Part shown: piece after piece, positions 5,660 through 6,789 of the stretch
Numbering within the stretch: the stretch's first letter is position 1
How the letters are laid out: each line of letters starts with the position of its first letter
Assembly (NCBI GenBank): GCA_025934475.1
Contig: JAICXZ010000178.1
Location: 1-6,789, forward strand
Length of the DNA stretch: 6,789 bases
Origin: Mucilaginibacter sp.
GTDB lineage: Bacteria > Bacteroidota > Bacteroidia > Sphingobacteriales > Sphingobacteriaceae
Reading direction: 5' to 3'
Translations under genes and position numbers: made by a program
Notes under the pieces: generated by a model
The model's database searches: none
What the model was told of the DNA's origin: nothing
The model's input: only the letters and a program-made list of their open reading frames with translations

Positions 5660-6661
5660 ATGTATCTTAAATTTCTAATCTTTTTTTCTTTTTCGCTGCT
5701 GATGTTAACTGCATGCAAAAAGGATCATGCGCCGGAACCTGCATCCAATGCAGACGTGTATGTGGTTGGATACGTTACCGGACTTCGTGAGAATGCTGTT
5801 TACTGGAAAAACGGTGAAGTTAAAATACTGGATAGCGTTGATAATGGTTATTCGAATGCTACGGGTATCAGCATTAACAACAAGGATGTTTACGTTTCTA
5901 TTTCCGGAAGCTCTAACAACGGCTTTACTTCCGGTTATTGGCACAATGGGGCAATTACCAGGGTTGCCAGCGATCCAACTGGATTCGCAATAGCCAATGC
6001 AATTGCCGTCAACAGCAACAACGATGTATTTATGACAGGTATTGGCCTGGATAGCGGCTGGCGGGCTGCTTATTACTGGAAAAATACTACGCCCTTTTTG
6101 ATTTCAAGTGATATAAATTATTCTGCGGGCAGCGCTGTTGCTGTAAACGGGAACGATGTGTATATCGCCGGATCTAATGCAAGTGCGGTAACTTACTGGA
6201 AAAACGGGGTGCCTATCGTTCTTGCAGAACAGTCGGCGGTCGCGTCAGTAGCCGGTATTGCCGTTAATAATGATAACGTGTATGTGGTCGGATATACATC
6301 GGGTTATAACGGCGCTCCAACAATAGCAACCTATTGGAAAAATGGCATAGCAAAACAGCTTGCCGGTGCAGGTTCAACGGCATCGGCGGTGGCTTTAAGC
6401 GGTAACGATGTTTATATTTCAGGAAATATAGGTCCAACAGCAGTTTACTGGAAAAACGGCGTAGTTCAAAACCTGGACAATAACGGCACCAATTCGTATG
6501 CAACAGGTATAGCCATAGTTGGCAGCGATGTTTATGTTTCTGGAAGCATAGGCCAAAATGCTGCATATTGGAAAAATGGTAAAGCGGTAATGCTTACCAA
6601 CAAAACTGGTGGTCTTGGCGTGTACTCATATGCTTATGGTATAGCTGTAGTTACCCATTAA
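5660..6661 (+). CDS. Lipoprotein with seven YWKNG-type repeats, probable beta-propeller
   Basis: I do not recognise a named family; the repeats recall HAF-type extracellular repeats. The 333-residue protein starts with a lipoprotein signal ending in the textbook lipobox LTAC (Cys19), followed by KKDHAPEP. The rest consists of seven consecutive repeats of 40-46 residues starting at residues 32, 76, 122, 166, 206, 250 and 290. Each runs roughly DVYVSG, variable loop, A-x-YWKNG, a hydrophobic strand with Leu, then A-x-GIAV-NN. Four strands per repeat and seven repeats fit a seven-bladed beta-propeller. No catalytic motif or other domain is seen, so binding or scaffolding outside the cytoplasm is more likely than catalysis, but this is inference. 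The gene is on the strand opposite to its neighbours dtd and rsgA, and its stop lies one base from that of rsgA. Confidence 0.85.
   Translation: MYLKFLIFFSFSLLMLTACKKDHAPEPASNADVYVVGYVTGLRENAVYWKNGEVKILDSVDNGYSNATGISINNKDVYVSISGSSNNGFTSGYWHNGAITRVASDPTGFAIANAIAVNSNNDVFMTGIGLDSGWRAAYYWKNTTPFLISSDINYSAGSAVAVNGNDVYIAGSNASAVTYWKNGVPIVLAEQSAVASVAGIAVNNDNVYVVGYTSGYNGAPTIATYWKNGIAKQLAGAGSTASAVALSGNDVYISGNIGPTAVYWKNGVVQNLDNNGTNSYATGIAIVGSDVYVSGSIGQNAAYWKNGKAVMLTNKTGGLGVYSYAYGIAVVTH
5753..6658 (+). repeat. Seven in-gene tandem repeats of 120-138 bases
   Basis: These are the DNA copies of the seven protein repeats. They have diverged but remain recognisable at the core encoding YWKNG: the 17-base GTTTACTGGAAAAACGG is identical at 5798-5814 and 6443-6459, with close variants near 6075, 6195, 6332 and 6564. 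Repeat 2 has YWHNG and repeat 3 YWKNT instead of YWKNG. All repeat lengths are multiples of three, so the frame is preserved. Confidence 0.85.
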
Positions 6662-6662
6662 T

Positions 6663-6789
6663 TCACGCCCTCGTATCATTCCCATGATAAATACTCAGAT
6701 AGCTTTCATACCGCGATAACTCTATCTCACCATCCTCAACCGCTTTAATAACAGCGCAGCCCGGCTCGTTGATATGGCGGCAGCTATTA
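6663..6789 (-). CDS. rsgA: Small ribosomal subunit biogenesis GTPase RsgA, C-terminal end only
   Basis: RsgA is a circularly permuted GTPase that checks and releases maturing 30S ribosomal subunits. Only the last 41 codons are in the window (- strand, TGA at 6665-6663); the gene continues beyond the right edge. The visible part begins [13 protein letters not shown], which is the end of the family's C-terminal zinc-binding motif (Cys, His and Cys ligands are visible; the first Cys would lie outside). It continues with [21 protein letters not shown], matching the conserved A-V-x-x-G-x-I-x-x-x-RY-x-SYL tail. RsgA, Dtd and MazG-like genes face the same way here and work on ribosome, tRNA and nucleotide quality, but a convergent lipoprotein gene separates rsgA from dtd. 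Confidence 0.9.
   Translation of the reverse strand, partial: NSCRHINEPGCAVIKAVEDGEIELSRYESYLSIYHGNDTRA

Noticed and set aside
6674..6689. TATCAT-TCCC-ATGATA hairpin downstream of the lipoprotein stop
   Set aside because: It has only six weak pairs, no T-run, and lies inside conserved rsgA coding sequence, so it is better explained as chance.

Overview
The window looks like a chromosomal segment of a Bacteroidota bacterium, most likely Sphingobacteriaceae (Mucilaginibacter or Pedobacter-like). Three things support this: the gene content (RnhB, GT4 glycosyltransferase, GcvT, a ComB-family protein, DUF4349 lipoprotein, MazG-like protein, Dtd, RsgA), the lack of Shine-Dalgarno sequences before starts, and TAnnTTTG promoter boxes typical of the Bacteroidota primary sigma factor. 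The family-level placement is an inference from protein style, not a database result.

Layout. The left half is read on the + strand: the 3' part of rnhB (cut by the window edge), a GT4 glycosyltransferase with its own well-formed promoter, gcvT, and comB. comB meets a DUF4349 lipoprotein gene stop-to-stop with no base between them. The right half is mainly on the - strand and is read from right to left: the last 41 codons of rsgA (cut by the right edge), dtd, a mazG-like gene, then the DUF4349 gene. Between rsgA and dtd, on the opposite strand, sits a lipoprotein made of seven repeats that probably forms a seven-bladed beta-propeller. Its stop lies one base from the stop of rsgA. Coding density is high and no gap between genes exceeds about 130 bases.

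Function. Most genes are housekeeping: RNA-DNA hybrid removal (RnhB), one-carbon metabolism (GcvT), small-subunit maturation (RsgA), removal of D-amino acids from tRNA (Dtd) and nucleotide pyrophosphate hydrolysis (MazG-like). The last three plausibly form a translation and nucleotide quality-control group. The glycosyltransferase, the ComB homologue and the two lipoproteins have no assigned substrate or partner here.

The most unusual content is non-coding. Both gaps flanking gcvT are filled by inverted arrays of very short tandem units: GTT-N6 nonamers upstream, and GTCATT-N1-2 hepta/octamers downstream. The downstream array can fold into a long hairpin (29 pairs with one mismatch). It starts on the last base of the gcvT stop codon and ends inside the second codon of comB, so the comB ATG is part of the stem. 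A 19-base direct repeat with a 30-base period also overlaps the mazG stop codon. There is no sign of CRISPR, rRNA, tRNA, transposase or phage genes.
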